A program made the position numbers and the translations under genes. A DNA stretch of 64,000 nt from Gnetum montanum (taxonomy: Eukaryota; Streptophyta; Gnetopsida; Gnetales; Gnetaceae). The notes beneath the pieces are model-generated. The model had not been told where the DNA came from, did not search any database, and was given only the letters and a program-made list of their open reading frames with translations. Each line of letters opens with the position of its first letter. Within the stretch, counting starts at the first letter, position 1. Where the stretch lies: positions 1,620 to 65,619 of the forward strand of contig MNCI01028380.1 of the NCBI GenBank assembly GCA_015680685.1, read 5' to 3'. This document shows positions 34,451 to 46,336 of the stretch, piece after piece.

Positions 34451-34752
34451 TATCCACCTTGTAAGTTTGTCACCTAATAAGTGTTCTTCATGATGATATG
34501 AACTATTTTTATAGCAACTGCTAATGTTTAGTTTTTACCTTTAAGTCACGATGTTGATACTAAGGTATGTTTCTTTTGATATAGCAGGCAATGAGTTCAC
34601 TTCATCCATACATCCACAATTTTCTATGGTCTCTCTCAGCTTGGAAATGTACAGTCCCTTCAATAATAAGAACCATTAACAAATCGGTGACTGGGCATTT
34701 CTCAAACTAAGGAAGAACTCAAGGATTGAAAAGGATGTGACTTCAAGGGAAC

Positions 34753-35376
34753 TTGATGCATTTATGTTGGCCATTCTCTTGGGTGCTTGGATGTTTTCTT
34801 ATTGAGTTTTTCTTACCATTTGAGATGTTACCTAATCATTGGGAAGGTGATTTGATAAAAATAACAAAGTCTTTGCATGGTGTGGTTCTCACGTATAAAC
34901 ACATAAAACAAGAAAAAAAAAGAACAAGAAAGAAAGTGAGAATTCAAAGCCCACCCCTTAGACAAAATAATTCCTTGGGCTACAAGCACTAGTTATGGAA
35001 CTAAAATAAAAATGTTCCCTCTAATTAAGGCCCTTCTCACTTCCCATTCTCTCCTCCTTTGTTTCGTCAGAATGGTAGTGGCTCTTGGGTGAAGGCATTC
35101 TTGTTACTTCAAGAGGATGCATTGGCCAAATGTATCAATGCGAAGTCACTGGAAGTGGTTTGTTTGAGGCTGGATTTGGGATGAGATTTTTTGAGTCACA
35201 TTAATCACGAAACACACAAGGGGCTGTACACCACCTTGTTCTTGGGATTTCATTCCATTCTCTTCTCTCCATCCTTCTCTCCATTGTTCACCTCATTGCT
35301 AGTTATATCATTAGTGTATATATTTTGGTTGACGCATTGTTTTCTTTTTGGTAAATTCTTGTGGTTAAGACTTTAA
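34753..35376 (+). pseudogene. Env-like reading frame in P1 3' region
   Basis: One frame runs from the ATG at 34753 to TAA at 35374 (about 207 codons) with four internal stops. The N-terminus is hydrophobic (FSWVLGCFLIEFFLPF). The middle has KITKSLHGVVLTYKHIKQE and RIQSPPLRQNNSLGYKH, then SLEVVCLRLDLG. The C-terminus is a membrane segment, SLLVISLVYIFWLTHCFLF, followed by GKFLWLRL. M1 and M2 have matching pieces. Plant Athila elements are known to carry env-like frames with membrane segments in this place. No family is recognised from the sequence, so env-like is an inference from position and topology. Confidence 0.5.
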
Positions 35377-36187
35377 CTCTTGTTCCAAATGACATTCTTA
35401 GAGCCTACGAACTCTTTGAATGTGGGTTTGTTAGGGCATTAAGGGCATGAGCCTGCTTTGGGGAGGACCCACTGACATTCCTCTTTGGTGCACCAGTTAA
35501 CTTCTTTCCCTTAACATTTTTGCAATCTATATTATTTTGTTCATTCCCATCTTGACATCCATTTCATCGATGTTATAGTTGTCTCTTTTTCTCCATCTTT
35601 CCTGTTCCTTATTCTTTCTCCATTCTATCACTACTGGAGGTTCGCGATTTGTCATGGGGGTATGGGCCCAATTTTTTTGATTTTCTCCCAACCCCTACAC
35701 CTTCGGTAGTCACCAATATGATATCTCCAAATCCGTATCAACCATAGCACAACCTAGCCAACGGATCTTTCACTGCAGCAAAGTATCAACTACATTGAAA
35801 TTCATTTACCCTTGCTAATATAAAGACTATGTTGTATGTGCAGATGGAAATCATGCAACAACAGATTGGATCTAGAGGGAACACCTATAATGGAGCGGTG
35901 CTGGAGAAACTATGCAAGGAACGAGATGGATAGCGTGCTTACGGATGGACAACGAAAGGTGCAATCTTGGTGTTGGTAGTAGCAACACTTCTTTCTCTCT
36001 CTTTCTTAGCTGCCAAATAAGGCCTGATGTCAAATGTAATAAGGTGTTCACTTTTGTTGTCATGAACACTAGTTTTGTCATGTCTTGTAATGATGATCCG
36101 TTCACATGTCATCCCATTAGTTCCATTTGAGTCAATAATCCCATACCATTCCAATATTTTGTAAGGAACTCAAGCACAAGTTTTTAT
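35377..36187 (+). other. P1 3' region, distal part
   Basis: No frame that holds up. Includes a G5 tract GTCATGGGGG at 35651-35660 which copies the PPT context, and a stretch (35820-36130) that matches M1 near 15050-15440 on the complement. Confidence 0.6.
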
Positions 36188-36202
36188 TCAGTCATGGGGG
36201 TA
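36188..36202 (+). other. P1 polypurine tract region
   Basis: TCAGTCATGGGGGTA directly before the 3' LTR. The same words precede the LTRs of P2 (37893-37907) and M1 (complement). Weakly purine-rich but conserved. Confidence 0.7.
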
Positions 36203-37004
36203 TGATGGGATGCGATATCGCATGGGCCTTGATATCGTGTACATGATATCACGTCTGCCGTGATATCGCGGTGTACCATCAAGTCTATAAATAAGAAGTG
36301 GCTCTTCCTTTGTTTCTCATCTAGATCTAGACCCTTAGCAAAACTCTGGAAGTTTGACCTCTCCAGAGATAGAATATTTTCCATGTGCCCGTAGTAGGAG
36401 CTCCAAAGTGAATGGATTTGTATTCGGGCAAACATTGTACTTGAACACAAGTTTGTGTATGGCAATAAAGACGAACTTCTTGGATAAACCTTGCAGTGCA
36501 TGGAATAGACCAAATAGGACTTTTATTTATTTTTTTCCATTTACATGCTTTATTAGTGATTAATTCTCTCTCAACCCTTCTCTCCAAGTTAAGTGCCTTA
36601 GTACGACCACTTCGAGCATGTGCATTACGCTTGGTGATCCCAGCAACGATTAGCTTTTGGTAACCAAGGTTGCATCGGTTCAGGGTGTGAACGGTAAGTG
36701 GGAATGAATGCTGACACTAGGTTAATTAAGACTTAGTTAGTTAGTTAGAGTTAGTTAATTAATCTCTTCAACCCTTTATCTTATCAGCTTAGGAGATAAA
36801 ACAGAAAAGACATATAAAAATCATATACCTCAGACTTACTTAACCATACTGTGACCAATACAAGTAAGTCTAGAAAGACAATGAATAATTAACCTTAAGT
36901 GTTCCATGAGGCATGTAGGCACTTAGTTTGTAGAGTTCGACCAGATCATGCATGTTACGCTTGTATTCGTATGGTTGAGTGTAGGGGTACCTCGCCACTC
37001 ATCA
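36203..37004 (+). repeat. P1 3' LTR, 802 bp
   Basis: TGATGGGATG ... CACTCATCA, then the target duplicate CATGC. GATATCG cluster at 36213-36270, TATA at 36286. Confidence 0.93.
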
Positions 37005-37009
37005 CATGC

Positions 37010-37907
37010 CTTACCTCACTACTGGTGTTCATGTTCTTATTCGATGTCTTGGTTTAATGTGTCAAAATTCCTAGGTAGTTTCTTTTGGGTTTTCGTACTT
37101 TCCATAACCATTAATCACCCATGGGATCCACAAACTCCTTGGTCTGAGGTTATGCAAGGGCAACAAAGGGTAGATTCCTACTTTGGGGAGCACCCACTTG
37201 CATACCTTTTGGTTGATTTAGTTAAGATTTTTATCCTTAGACATTCTCACAATCAAATCCATTTGTGTGACCCATCAATGACATCTAATTGTGTGCATCT
37301 TCACAATTCTTTTTAGTGAAATCCTTCTTTTTTTATTCTTGTGAATTCTTTTAACCTCTTCAAGTATTTCATCACATCTAGGCTTTTCAAAATTTAGTAA
37401 TGGACCACTTATCCATTTCACCTCATTTTCTAGTCTTCCTACTAACACTATTAAAGGAATCAATCCACCACAATTACAACCTAGCCAAGTGTAACTATTG
37501 ATGAGACAAGGTACCTAAAAGCTATACATTATACATTGCACACTAATCTATGATTTTGTTGTGATTGCAATGGAAAGCATGGACTGGAAGTGGAATTATC
37601 TTCACCAAAGAATAAGCAACAACACCATGCGACGAGGACCCTTCATGATCATTGAATCTTCTCCCTTTCTCTTCAACTACCACAGGAGTTGGGTGTTAGT
37701 TTTGGCCAGGTATTTAATTCTATTGTCATGAACACCCAATTCTGTAAAATATTGTAAATCCACACACTTGGACACTTAGAGTCTATCTATTTCGTTTGAG
37801 TTAGTTTGCATATCAGTCAATGATCCCATACCTTCTCAATATTTTGTAAGGGACTTGTTTCTCCTTTTGATCACTTAAGGACAAGTTTTCATTTAGTCAT
37901 GGGGGTA
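37010..37907 (+). other. P2 3' region, second part, and PPT
   Basis: Continues the env-like region of P2 after the P1 insertion; the sequence CCTTACCTCAC joins well with 27090-27101 when compared with M2. No intact frame. Ends with TAGTCATGGGGGTA (PPT) at 37894-37907. Confidence 0.7.
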
Positions 37908-38769
37908 TGATGAAGTGTATTTTCTTCTACTCCGAAATTGGAGCCTTGATATTGAATACCTGATATCGAGGGCCAAGAAGCGATGTCGGATATCCGATAT
38001 CACAGAATGTGTGCCAACCTATAGATATAGGGCTTGGGTGCATGATTTAGGGATAGTTTTATCATGGCATAGCAAAGCTCTTGTAGTTTTGTTTCTCTAG
38101 AGTTAGAATATTTTCCAAAGTGCCTGCAAGAAGAATCATTAAGTATACAGATCTTTATTCGAACACTGTTGTACCTAAGCATGGTAGTGTGTGCGATAAT
38201 AAAGATGAGCTTTTTGATAAACCTTGCAACACCTTGGCTAGATTAAATATTTTATTTATGCATTTAATTTTTTATGAAATCTTATTTAATGCTTCCAAGT
38301 AATTAAGCTAAGCTAAGTTATCTAAGTTAAATAGCAATTAATTAAGCACATAAGTATGACTACTTCGAACATGCCCATGATGTTTGGTAATCCCAGCAAC
38401 ACCTAACGTTTGGTAACTTAGCAACATTGTACATGTTCATGATGTGTATGAAAAGTGGGGCTAGATAATTATGTTAGGATTAGTTAGAGATTACTTAGAT
38501 TAAATTAGCCATTAAAAATTACTTCATTTTTTTATTTTAAGCATCAAGAACATAAAATATAAAAAATGATAAAAATTAGATGCCTCAGTTGCACCTAACC
38601 ATACCTTTGCATTTTACAAGTGTAACTGGAAGACAATGATTGTAACAATTAGATTTCACTTGTTAGAACTATTTTACTTGAAGAATTAAGGTCTACAGAA
38701 TTCAACCAGATCACATGTGAATGCTTGTGATTTGTATGGTTGAGTGTAGGGGTAATTCGCCACTCATCA
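37908..38769 (+). repeat. P2 3' LTR, 862 bp
   Basis: TGATGAAGTG ... CACTCATCA. It has the GATATC words (37940-38005) and the TTGGTAATCCCAGCAAC / TTTGGTAACTTAGCAAC pair. The TATA box is decayed (CCTATAGATAT near 38020). No matching 5' LTR remains. Confidence 0.88.
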
Positions 38770-39900
38770 AAAATCCATCTACATCAATATTTTTATTACT
38801 CAACCTTGTTGAAAGTTTCTTTTTTTAAGAGGAATTCTCTTTAGATATCAAGAATTTACTAACACCTTTAGAATTAAAAGGATTAGTAAAAGGTAAAATT
38901 CTTATTGAAGAAGATTTCATTTATGCTTACTGAAAACTACCATTATTTATCTTTTCTAAAAATTGTTATTTCTCTTCCTCATAAATAACCTTTTTTATTG
39001 AAAATAGGATAGATTCTAATAACATGACCTTCAAGACAACAATAGTTGCAACATCCTCACAAATTATAAATTGTAATTGTTTTGGAAAAATTACTAATTA
39101 CTAGTCTTGATTTTAATTTTCTCTTCCTCTGTTGTAAATCAATCTCTACAAAATAACATGTACACTACACACCATCTAGTAATTTTTTTTACTTTGTCTT
39201 CAATATTTTGCCAATGTTGCTAGTAATTTCACTTTGAACACTTTGAAAAATATGAGACGTATTTTCTAATTTAATCCAATCAAGAATTTTAGAGTAATCA
39301 AAAGAATAGTGATCAAAATCCACTTTCTATTCCCAAGTAATAAACGTATTATGTTAGTCCATAAAAACTTTAAGATCCAATGATTTCTCAATCATTTCAA
39401 AATTGGCTAAAGATTAATAAAATAGTGGGCATGTAAAACATAAAATCCATAGCATTCAAGGATAGCTTGAATCATTGGTGTAAAACCCTTATTTGGGCAA
39501 ACAAATCCAATAATCTTGATAAATATATATCGTGAAGTGATACCTATTTAAAAGGATTGATATAAATCATTAGGCAAAACAAAATCAAAAGCTTCAAAAT
39601 TATTCATAGTCTCTGTAGTGTGAGATACATTACTATTTTTCATCTTTAGATCATTTTTCATCAAAAACATTTCTATTGCAAAAACTCTACAAACAATCCT
39701 CCAAATCAACAAACCACTCCACTTATGAATGATTAACACTACATGCTTATCTATAAATGACCCTATATATAATACATGTCTAACCTACTATTCTTTATGG
39801 GTGTATTGTATAAGATCCTACCATGTTAAATAAATATTAGAAACAAATAGAAGAAATTCAAAACCATTTCTTACTTGATGAATTTAAAGTGAAGAGACAG
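38770..39900 (-). mobile_element. L1-type LINE, 5' half (ORF1)
   Basis: Continuation of the LINE at 10420-14379. On the minus strand: FDFVLPNDLYQSF and IIGFVCPNKGFTPMIQAI near 39430-39600, a domain like that of plant L1 ORF1 (DUF4283-like); then a zinc knuckle C-N-Y-C-C-L-E-G-H-V-I-R-I-Y at about 39010-39055, which is C-x2-C-x4-H with the last Cys changed to Tyr; then a basic stretch to LSNKNIDVDGF at the junction (38770). The endonuclease start is missing, perhaps about 100 bp. The 5' end is near 39900, where the repeat R2 begins. Confidence 0.65.
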
Positions 39901-39907
39901 ACATAAT

Positions 39908-40440
39908 ATGATATTATGTTTCTTCAAATAGAGATGATGTTGTTAGAGGTTGAAGATAATTGTTAGTTTATAACTTGCACTCATAATCTTTCTATATCTT
40001 TATCAAATAAATATTTCAAAAAAGTGATGATGAAAATCCATGATAAAGGATGACTTCATGAGATAGTTTTATGACTTAATAAAAGGAATATTTAAGAGTA
40101 CATACTCTATTCTAATCCTAACCAAGTTTGCAATTTGGTAAAACAAGCAATATATTGAAAACTTTAGGAAAATTTAGAAGGAAAAAACATTTCTATTTGA
40201 ATAGTATTAGGAGAGACCTTAATTCAAAAGTAAACTATTTATCTAGTACTATGTACAACTAGTAGGTCACAAATGAAATCTCATTATCTAAGATTTGAAA
40301 CAAGTAGATAACTAAAAATTCCTTATGAAGAATAAATATATTGATTATCTAATACAAATAGCATTGAAGATGAACATGAAATTTTGCTATAATATTCTTC
40401 ACTAGAGCACATTAGAAATAGATGGAATATTACAATTACA
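39908..40440 (+). pseudogene. Unidentified retroelement ORF fragment, copy R2
   Basis: Aligns along its length with 5938-6480 (R1), for example AAATCCATGATAAAGGATG and TCTCATTATCTAAGATTTGA. The peptide has SHYLRFETSR, LKIPYEE, then IEDEHEILL and EHIRNRW, with more stops than R1. Similarity to R1 stops at GAATATT. R1 and R2 flank the P3-LINE-composite block on either side. Confidence 0.6.
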
Positions 40441-42002
40441 AATTTAGGTAATTTGTTCCAAATGGTACCAAGAATACTTGGTAGATTTCTTAATGGTTTT
40501 TGAAACTCATAGCATGTCTACTTCTACTATCCAATAGATTTATAGGATCTACAGACATAATAAAATTTTAGTTTTAGTTTTAGTTTCATTAATAACCTCT
40601 TATTAACTAACAATGCTACATATGCTATGTCAACATTTTTGGTTTTGAACTTGTTCATAAAATTTAAAATTTACTTTTTGAGATTTTATTTACTTCTACT
40701 TGTCATTGTGTTTTGTACTTTGATGCTTATACTAGTTAAATATTTTTTAAAATGTAAATATTAAATGTCATTAGAAGGAATTTATATGAAATAAATAAAG
40801 AAGATAAAGTTGAGCAAGAAAGGCACATTAAAATATTTTCTCTCAAATATTCCTAAAGGAGATCAAGGATCTTTTTAACTTATATGAAGATGGATAGTGC
40901 CTTAGCAACTAAATTATAGAATAAAGATAATCTAGTTACATTAAATGCCCATTTATTTCATTGAATTAAACTTGCCACACTAGTTCCACCCATAGAGAAA
41001 TATCATGAAGGTGTACAGAAAACATCATATCTATTTGTACCATATTTCAACATTGACTACTTACAATGTCCCAATCCTTTAAATAATTACACATATAGCC
41101 TTAGTATGTGGACAAACATTGAAGATATTTGCTACAATTCCAACCTTTTATAGGAAAGAAAACATTTATAAGGGAATTAAAAGCTCCTTTACCATAACAT
41201 ATTGTAGGTGAAGATTAGAAAATGAGCCTATAAAACAATTGCTAAAAAGGACTACAAAAACAGTATCTTAGACAATTTGAGTATATGTAAAGAAGATCAA
41301 GTAATGAGCCTATTGAAAAAGATTGCTAGAAGATTATCTAGATAAATTACAAGTAAAAAAATATCTAGCTCTTCATAGAGGTGAATTGTAAAAAGGAATT
41401 TATATTATAAATGCCATGTCAGTTAGTCATGTCGACACAGTAGTATCAATGTAGCCCTACCTTCATCAACACATGAATGTTCATGGAAGCCTCAAATGCC
41501 TATACAAATGCATGCATTTACTACATTTATGACACCTTTTGATCAATATTGTAGACTTTCAAGCTCTCAGATTAATTAGTTTGTGTGTGTGTGTGTGATA
41601 TAATAAGGTATTCTAAGATTGGGCTTTCTCTAAATCTTGGCATTTTCTAGAAAAATTAGATGTCTTTAAGTTACTATATATTTATTTTTCCTTTGTTCAA
41701 TACTTAAAAGCTTTATAGAATGTTACAGAGAATGTTACAATTAAGAAGATTGAGAAAAAGCTTTATAAGGGAAAGGAGGAGAATTTTTCAATAATTGGAA
41801 AGTTTATTATTTGTAAGAATATCATCTAAGCAACTCATGTATACTATTTTTCATGTAAGGCTTTTTAGGACTATTACATATCATTGCATTGAATCACTTA
41901 TGTGAAATTTCTTTTGGAATAGTAACCATCCTAGAAGAGCCTTTTGTCATTTTATATAGAATATTTTCACCTCTTCAAGAGAGGATAACCACTTAGGCTT
42001 AG
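40441..42002. other. Spacer before M2
   Basis: AT-rich, no gene recognised. Has a (GT)n run near 41582-41597. The last five bases, CTTAG, are the M2 target duplication. Confidence 0.6.
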
Positions 42003-42871
42003 TGATGAGCAGCAAGGTACCCCTATGCCCAACCATACAAATACGAACATTCACGCGCAATCCGATCAAACTCCAAGGATTAAGTGCTTATGTGCCTATG
42101 TAGAATAAGAATGAGTTATGCAATCATTGTCTTCCCAAGCTTACTTGTAAGGCACAATTGTATGGTTAAGTAAACTTGAGGTGTATGATTTTTATGTTTT
42201 CTTTTATATTTTCTATCCTGGTCTCCTAAGTGTGTGCAATGAAAAGATTTAATTAACTAATGGGTTTTGTAACTCTAATATGAATCAAATCCTAACACTA
42301 GCATATGTTCCCACTCTCTAGACACATTCTAAACTAGTGTAACACTACTGGGATTACCAAATACTAGTCATTACTGGGTTACCAAGTGTTCCACGTATGC
42401 TCAAAGTGGTCGTGCTGAGTGTGCTGATTCATTGATAATTGATAATTAATAATTCTATAAAAATAACATTAATTAACTACTGAAAGATTCAAATAACAGT
42501 AAACAACATTAAATGCAATAATTAAGCTATTCTAAATATTGTAAGGTTTATCACAAATTTTGTCTTTAGTTTCGGACACAAGGTGTGCTTAGGTACATAA
42601 AGCTTGAATAAAGATTTTTTCACTCTATGACTCCTACTGCGGGCACTCAAAAATAATTCTAACTTTGGAATAGAAAAATTGCAAGAGTTCAGCTAAGGGA
42701 CTGAAAAACTACCTCCCAAGACCAATCACCCCTATCTTTTATTTATAGCGAACAAGACAGGCTCCAACATTGCATGTCTGATGTCGCTTGGCCCATCCGA
42801 TATTGCGTATCCGATATCGAGGATCCGATATCGTTGGTCCGATATTAGGTCACTTATTTGGTGACTCATCA
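42003..42871 (-). repeat. M2 3' LTR, 869 bp
   Basis: TGATGAGCAG at 42003, ACTCATCA at 42871 (complement of the family ends). TATA complement at 42740-42747. A cluster of CCGATATCG-like words at 42780-42845. Confidence 0.92.
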
Positions 42872-44848
42872 TACCCTCACAATTGAATGAAAACTTGTCC
42901 TCAAGTTCCTTACAAAATATTGGGAAGGTATGGGATTATTAACTGAACGACAACTGACGATGACATGGAATGATAGACTCAAAGTGCCCAGTGAATGGAT
43001 CAACAACATATTACGACATTGGTGTTCATAACCATTGTCATGAACATTATACATAGATGACATCTAGTCCCTCATTTGATAGCTTGAAGAGAGAGAGAGA
43101 GAGAAAAGAAAATGAGGTGTGTTGCTGCTGATGTCAAAAGTGTGCATACCGTTGTTCATCCACGACCACATGACTCAGCTTGTTCCTTTCATAAATGCTC
43201 TTGCTCTAGTCCATCTTGAATGCTTCCTCCTATCCTAGTCCATTGTTCATGTGATTTCCATCTGCACACATAGCATAATCACAAATTAGCAAGGATAGAT
43301 AAGATATATTATAGTTGATACCTTGCTTTGATATGAAGTACATTGGCTAGGTTGTGAATATGGTAGAAATTGGGTTAGAGGTTTGTAACTAATAACTACC
43401 CAAGGTGTAGGGGTGAGATAAGTAATGGAATGAAAATTTTATGATAGGCACCCATGACTAAGAGCGAACCTCTGGTAGCAATAGGATGGAAAACAAAAGA
43501 AAAAGGAAGATAAGAGAGATAACAATGGTGAAGCCAATAAAAATGCATAGAAGGGAAGAAAAAAACAAAAATGGATGTCATGGATAGGGTGAAATGAGGA
43601 ATAGTTGATTGCAAGAAATGTTTAAGGGAAAGAACTTAACAATTGCTCGAAAAAGGAATGGTAGTGGGTCCTCCCCAAAGTAGGCTCATGTCCTTTATGC
43701 CCAACAAACCTACAAACCAAAGAGTTTGTAGGCTCTAGGAATGACATATGGAGACAATAGTTAAGAATTCACCCACAAGAACTTACCAAAGAATAACAAT
43801 GCATCAACCAAGATATAAACTAATCATAAAATCGGCAATGAGGTAGAATACGGGAAGCAAGATGGAAGAGAAGAGAGAATGGAATTGAATCCTGAAATCA
43901 AGGTTGTGTAAAGTCTCTTGTGTATTATGTGGTTAAGGTAACTTAATAAAATTCAGTCCAAATCTAGATTAAAACTAACCATATCCAGTGACCTCATATC
44001 AACACACTTGACCAACCCATCCTTCTGAAGCAACAAGAATACTTTCACAGAGAAACCACCATTCCAAAAAGAGAAGAATAAAGAAACAAGAAGTCAAAAA
44101 GGGCCTTAGTTAGAGGAAACCTTCAGGCATGGGTAACATGTCTCTCCAATTCCATAACTAGTGCTTATAGCCCATATTCCTTTATTATGTCTAAGCAGTG
44201 TCTTTTGAATTCCCACCAAATTTTTTTGAGTGAGAACCATACCATGCAAATACTTATTTGATTTATTCAAATTCTTGATATTAGTTGACAGCGGAATGGC
44301 AAAAATTATATGAAAAAAATCCAAGCACCCAAAAGAATAGCTAGCACAAATGCGTCGAATCCCCTTGAAGTCACATGCTTTTCAATCCATTTGAATCTTT
44401 CCATGGTTTGAAGAATACCAAGCTACAAATTCATTAATAGGTTTGATTAGAAAAAAGGAATAGTACACTTCCAAAACAAAGGGAGACCATAGAGTTGAAT
44501 GGATGAATGGATGACGTGAACTCATTGCCTATTTTATCAAAAGAAACCATATCCTAGTATCTACATTAAAAGTCAAAGGTAAAAACCAAACATTAGCAAT
44601 CAACACCATTATAGTACAACCCACCATCATGAGAACTTACTATGTGATCAATGAAAATAAATCAAACAAAATGTAATAGAAAAATAAATAGTAAAAATGT
44701 TAACGATGGTGTAAAAAAAATAAGTAAAAATGAAAAATGTATAAAAGAAAACAAAATAAAAGAAACTAAGGGCTTAGAATAATTAGCATTGGTGGTCATC
44801 TCCCCCACAACAAAGTTAGAAGGAGGAGATCCAAAATAATGAGTAGGG
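42872..44848 (-). other. M2 3' region with env-like remnant
   Basis: The PPT is decayed (complement of TACCCTCAC at 42872). An env-like remnant lies at 44324-43767: near its start it reads KYLHGMVLTQKN against KSLHGVVLTYKH in P1, and a hydrophobic end corresponds to 43767-43856. A weak T-rich repeat lies at 44690-44760 and a GGGGGAGATG tract at about 44800. Confidence 0.6.
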
Positions 44849-45757
44849 CTATCCATCAATAGAGGTAGTGTTAGTACTAGCCATTTTTGGCTCATGGAAA
44901 GGTTTGGTTGGTTGGATGTTGACCAATAATTTCTTATCCAGGCTTCTAGGTTTATAGATCATCATGGCCCCTAAAGGAAGAGTTTCATGAATGATATAAG
45001 GTCCTTCCCACAACGTTTGAAATTTAGTTTGTTGTGGCACATGTGTGGGATTCCAAAAAAGAACCCTATCTCCTGGTTGGTATTTGACTTTTCTAATTCT
45101 TAGGACATGACGTCATTTGTTGAAGGCCTTGTGTAGTTCATTGGATGATAGGGAGGCTAATCAATTTTCATTTAGCAAGTTAAGATTCATTAACCTTTCT
45201 TTTTTTGCTAGACTAAGGTCAATGTTAAGGTCACATGCTATAGATAGTGTACAGAGCTCAACTTAGATAGGAATTATTCTAAGTTTACCGTACACTAACT
45301 CATAGGGAGAATAGCCTATAGGGAGTTTCCATGTGGAGCAGTAGGCCTAAAGAGCATCATTTAGTTTGGTGTTCCAGTCTCACCTATATTTGCTAATGGT
45401 TTATATCAAAATTTTTGTGATTTCTCTATTGGTGACTTCGGTTTAACCATTCACTTGAGGATGATATGGTATAGTCATTTTATGCTCAACTCCTAAGTGT
45501 TGCATCAACTTCCAAAAAGTTGCACCTATAAAATGTGTACCATTATCAGAAATAAGTGCATGAGGCATGCCAAACATGTTTACGATTTTTTGTTGAACAA
45601 ATTGTGCAACCGTAGATGATGTACAGTCAGTAACGGCGACTGCTTCTACCCATTTTGCAAAATAGTCAATAGCAACAACAATGTATGCTTTTCCATTGGA
45701 CATCGGTGTAATAGGCCCTATAAAATCAAAACCCCATATGTCAAAGGGTTTTAAGGG
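44849..45757 (-). pseudogene. M2 integrase, core and C-terminus (left of N1)
   Basis: Core: [20 protein letters not shown] near 45660, ALISDNGTHFIGATF near 45540, PYHPQVNG then a stop, TEVTNREITK near 45440. The DD35E residues are all present. C-terminal block: KVKYQPGDRVLFWNPTHVPQ near 45060, EGPYIIHETLPLGAMMIYKP at about 45000. Stops near 45440 and at several points between 45440 and 45130. The reading frame joins that of the zinc domain at 53812-54150 exactly when N1 and one 5-bp duplicate are removed. Confidence 0.9.
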
Positions 45758-45825
45758 TGAAACACCACAAAATTTTTGGTCTTAGCATCTCGATTGTAGA
45801 TTTTTCTAAATGTTAGAGCGATGGC

Positions 45826-46290
45826 ACTTTCTGCACCCTACTACGCTATGTAGCGTAGCGCTATAGTGCGTAGCATAGCGCTACAGTGTAACACCCTATT
45901 ACACTATGTAGCGTAGCGCTACAGTGCATAGCGTAGCGCTACAATGTAATAGCCTGTTACATTGCGTAGCGTAGCACAACATTAACTGCCAAATTTGCAA
46001 GACTTTTATAAGTGTCAAAATGATGGAACTTTCTAGACCCTGCTATGCTACGTAGTAGCACAACACCAACTGCCAGATTTGTAAGATTTTTCTAAGTGTC
46101 AGAACGATGGCACTTTTTGCACCCTGCTACGCTATGTAGCATAACACTACAGTGTGCAGCGTAGCGCTATAGTACAATACCCAGTGCTATAGTGTAGCAC
46201 CCAACGCTACAGTGTGTAGCGTAGTGCTACAATGCAACACATGATGCTATAGTGCAATGTAGCACTGCAGTGAAACACCACCGCACTACC
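45826..46290 (+). repeat. Palindromic TAGCGCTA/ACAGTG array in N1 5' LTR
   Basis: Many copies of GTAGCGTAGCGCTAC and CAGTG in both phases. TAGCGCTA is self-complementary, so the array can fold. The same array is at 52556-53040 in the 3' LTR, with a different copy number and order, so it has been changing since insertion. Confidence 0.9.
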
Positions 46291-46329
46291 ATGTGACACC
46301 TAATCTGCATTTTGGGTTAACCCTAGCCC

Positions 46330-46336
46330 TATAAAC
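46330..46336 (+). promoter_or_regulatory. TATA box of N1 5' LTR
   Basis: CCTATAAACACC, matching CTTATAAATACC at 53097 in the 3' LTR. Lies 40 bp after the palindromic array. Confidence 0.65.

Larger units (their letters stand above)
27102..37004 (+). mobile_element. P1: complete Athila-like LTR retrotransposon, 9903 bp
   Basis: Two LTRs (27102-27889 and 36203-37004), primer site, gag-pro-RT-RNase H-integrase in one frame, 3' region, PPT. It is flanked by a perfect 5-bp target duplication CATGC (27097-27101 and 37005-37009). P2 sequence resumes directly after the duplication. Lineage call Athila rests on the tRNA-Asp-like primer site, RT blocks such as FIYPIADSEWVSP and ENVVSDHLSQL, and a long 3' region with an env-like frame. 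Gag-pol (28033-34275) has about 27 in-frame stops and no frameshift that I can find, so it is dead but structurally whole. Confidence 0.93.
20449..38769 (+). mobile_element. P2: Athila-like element lacking its 5' end; host of P1
   Basis: P2 sequence is 20449-27101 and 37010-38769, about 8.4 kb, with P1 plus its duplicated CATGC in between. By comparison with P1 (9.9 kb) about 1.5-1.6 kb is missing at the 5' end: LTR, primer site and gag N-terminus. It was lost at the fusion with M1. All coding parts are heavily decayed. The 3' LTR abuts the 5' half of the LINE. Flanks 14375-14379 (ATAAA) and 38770-38774 (AAAAT) do not give a clean target duplication. Confidence 0.8.

Noticed and set aside
41401-41600. 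Another LTR of the solo-LTR (8545) type
   Set aside because: A few shared words near a TATA-like stretch, but no ends and no alignment over any length.
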